Assembly: GCA_039808025.1 (NCBI GenBank)
Contig: JBDHSK010000004.1
Span: 62,001 to 126,000, forward strand
DNA from: Sandaracinobacteroides sp039808025
GTDB taxonomy: Bacteria; Pseudomonadota; Alphaproteobacteria; Sphingomonadales; Sphingomonadaceae
DNA length: 64,000 nucleotides
Direction: 5' to 3'
This document shows positions 62,643 through 64,000 of the stretch, piece after piece (within the stretch, counting starts at the first letter, position 1; every line of letters begins with the position of its first letter). Below the pieces are notes generated by a model, which ran no database searches, was not told where the DNA came from, and worked only from the letters and a program-made list of their open reading frames with translations. The position numbers were made by a program, and so were the translations under genes.

Positions 62643-63302
62643 ATGAAACCGACCGTTGCCGCCGCGTCGCTGCTGCTTTCAGCCCTAGTCGCCACCCCTG
62701 CCCTTGCCGATGGCCAGCTGTGGCTGATCACCTCTACCCGAGGGGAGATTGCCGACGGCGTGCTGCTGATCGCCGACGCCAACATTCACATGAACGAGGC
62801 GGCCAGCCACCTGGGGCATGTGCAGCTGCGGGGCTTTCTCGGCCATGAAATCGGCAAGGTGACACTGGCCGCGGGCTATAGCTGGGTGCGGTCGTCGAAA
62901 CCGGGAAAAGCCTGGCGCGACGAACATCGCTTCACCCAGCAGCTGGAATGGAAAATGGTGCAGCAGCCGGGATGGCGGCTGAGCGCCCGCACCCGGCTGG
63001 AACAGCGCCTGTATAATGATGCCGATGGCACGAGCTGGCGGCTGCGCCAGCAACTGAAGCTGACGGTTCCCGTCGATGACACGGGCCTCGCTCTGCTGAC
63101 TCATGGCGAGCTGTTCGCGGCCCTGAACGACGGGCCATCAGGGGCAAGGGGTGGCGACATCGACACCCGGGTGTTCGGCGGGTTTTCCATCCCCATGACC
63201 CGGAAAGCGGCACTGGAAGTCGGCTACATGAACCAGCACCAGTGGCAGCGGGCCAAAACCACCAACCATATCCTGCACATGACGGTATCCACCAAATTCT
63301 AG
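62643..63302 (+). CDS. DUF2490-family exported protein
   Basis: The 219-residue protein has a signal peptide (ASLLLSALVATPALA) and then a beta-rich sequence with alternating aromatic/charged strands (WLITSTRG, LAAGYSWVR, RLSARTRLEQRLYND, LHMTVSTKF) and a terminal Phe, as in small outer-membrane barrels. This matches DUF2490; the function is unknown. ATG 62643 is chosen for the signal peptide; the frame is open from 62517. Confidence 0.82.
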   Translation: MKPTVAAASLLLSALVATPALADGQLWLITSTRGEIADGVLLIADANIHMNEAASHLGHVQLRGFLGHEIGKVTLAAGYSWVRSSKPGKAWRDEHRFTQQLEWKMVQQPGWRLSARTRLEQRLYNDADGTSWRLRQQLKLTVPVDDTGLALLTHGELFAALNDGPSGARGGDIDTRVFGGFSIPMTRKAALEVGYMNQHQWQRAKTTNHILHMTVSTKF

Positions 63303-63341
63303 GGGCTGGCCGCCTGCCTGCAGGTGGGGTAAGGCATTGGC

Positions 63342-64000
63342 ATGGAAGACCCGACTCATCGCCAATGGCTGGCAGAAGCGGTTCGCCGCATCGAAGCCGA
63401 TTACAACCGCTCGGCCGATACCCACCTCATCCGGGTCGATCTGCCCCGCTTTCCCGGAATCACCCTGTATCTGAAGGATGAAAGCTCGCACCCGACCGGC
63501 AGCCTCAAACACCGGCTGGCGCGATCGCTGTTTCTTTATGCACTATGCAATGAATGGATCGGCCCCCGCACCACGGTGATCGAGGCGTCGTCGGGCTCTA
63601 CTGCCGTCAGCGAAGCCTATTTCGCCCGTCTGCTGGGGCTGCGGTTCATTGCCGTGGTGCCCGCCTCGACCGCCGCCCCCAAACTCGACGCCATCCGCTT
63701 TCATGGCGGCGAGATCCACATGGTTGATGATCCGCGCACGGTTTACGATGTCGCCCAGCGGCTGGCCCGGGAAACCGGCGGCCATTACATCGACCAGTTC
63801 ACCTATGCCGAACGCGCAACGGACTGGCGCGGCAACAACAATATCGCGGAATCAGTCTTTTCCCAGATGGCGCGCGAGGAGCACCCGGTGCCGCGCTGGG
63901 TGGTGTGCGGCGCCGGCACCGGCGGCACCTCGGCCACCATCGGCCGCTTCATCCGCTATCAGCGGCACCCCACCCGCCTGTGCGTTGCTGACCCGGAACA
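63342..64000 (+). CDS. PLP-dependent cysteine synthase-family protein (partial, cut by window end)
   Basis: The first 219 residues of a fold type II PLP enzyme. They show KDESSHPTGSLKHRLA with the Schiff-base lysine, EASSGSTAVSEAYFA for substrate-carboxylate binding, and the phosphate loop GAGTGGTSATIGRF. The frame is open at the window edge. This subgroup includes cysteine synthases and L-cysteine desulfhydrases such as Cds1; the sequence seen does not decide between them. The gene begins 39 bases after the DUF2490 gene on the same strand. Confidence 0.85.
   Translation, partial: MEDPTHRQWLAEAVRRIEADYNRSADTHLIRVDLPRFPGITLYLKDESSHPTGSLKHRLARSLFLYALCNEWIGPRTTVIEASSGSTAVSEAYFARLLGLRFIAVVPASTAAPKLDAIRFHGGEIHMVDDPRTVYDVAQRLARETGGHYIDQFTYAERATDWRGNNNIAESVFSQMAREEHPVPRWVVCGAGTGGTSATIGRFIRYQRHPTRLCVADPE

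Overview
The window reads as a GC-rich alphaproteobacterial chromosome, most likely order Sphingomonadales. The grounds are three TonB-dependent receptors, a PEP-CTERM protein with the sphingomonad-type tail, a DUF6489 gene, and a hemJ-hemE / ppsR-maf-aroE-coaE block around an origin-like gap. The genus cannot be fixed from the sequence. I see no insertion sequence, prophage, integrase, rRNA or CRISPR array. One tRNA is present, tRNA-Arg(CCG).

Region 1 (0-26.4 kb) looks like a peptide or amino-compound utilisation locus. It has an Lrp regulator, an ornithine cyclodeaminase-like protein, two exported amidohydrolases (one fused to a CIA30-like domain), an APC permease, three different exported S10 serine carboxypeptidases, a cytosolic aminotransferase, a Tat-exported class V PLP enzyme and two large TonB-dependent receptors. 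An ArsR regulator coupled to an exported protein sits inside it. Next to it are a dicarboxylate symporter and a P1B-type metal ATPase in overlapping frames, and a 3-hydroxyisobutyrate dehydrogenase-like gene.

Region 2 (26.4-44.5 kb) is a catabolic island. It holds the catechol branch of the beta-ketoadipate pathway (catB, catC, catA, a CoA-transferase alpha subunit, enol-lactonase). It also holds a ThDP enzyme / aminotransferase / aldehyde dehydrogenase trio, a GcvA-like LysR regulator, a mannonate dehydratase with an MFS transporter, and a KDG-kinase-like gene. The last part is an amidase / FAD oxidoreductase operon divergent from an SDR / DUF819 permease operon. A shared element of the form ATTAG-N5-CTAAT lies in four promoter regions of this island, including the lysR start, so the parts are probably one regulon.

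Region 3 (44.5-50.3 kb) has a third TonB-dependent receptor, a PEP-CTERM protein divergent from a CadC-like membrane regulator, a urea transporter and tRNA-Arg.

Region 4 (50.4-58 kb) is the replication-origin neighbourhood: DUF6489, hemJ and hemE on the minus strand, a 422-base gap with DnaA-box-like sequences and an AT-rich patch, then ppsR, maf, aroE, coaE and gyrB running away on the plus strand.

Region 5 (58-64 kb) has a Tat-exported flavin amine oxidase followed by a c-type cytochrome (a NicA2/CycN-like arrangement), a heparinase II/III-family protein with rpe, a DUF2490 protein, and a cysteine synthase-family enzyme cut by the window edge.
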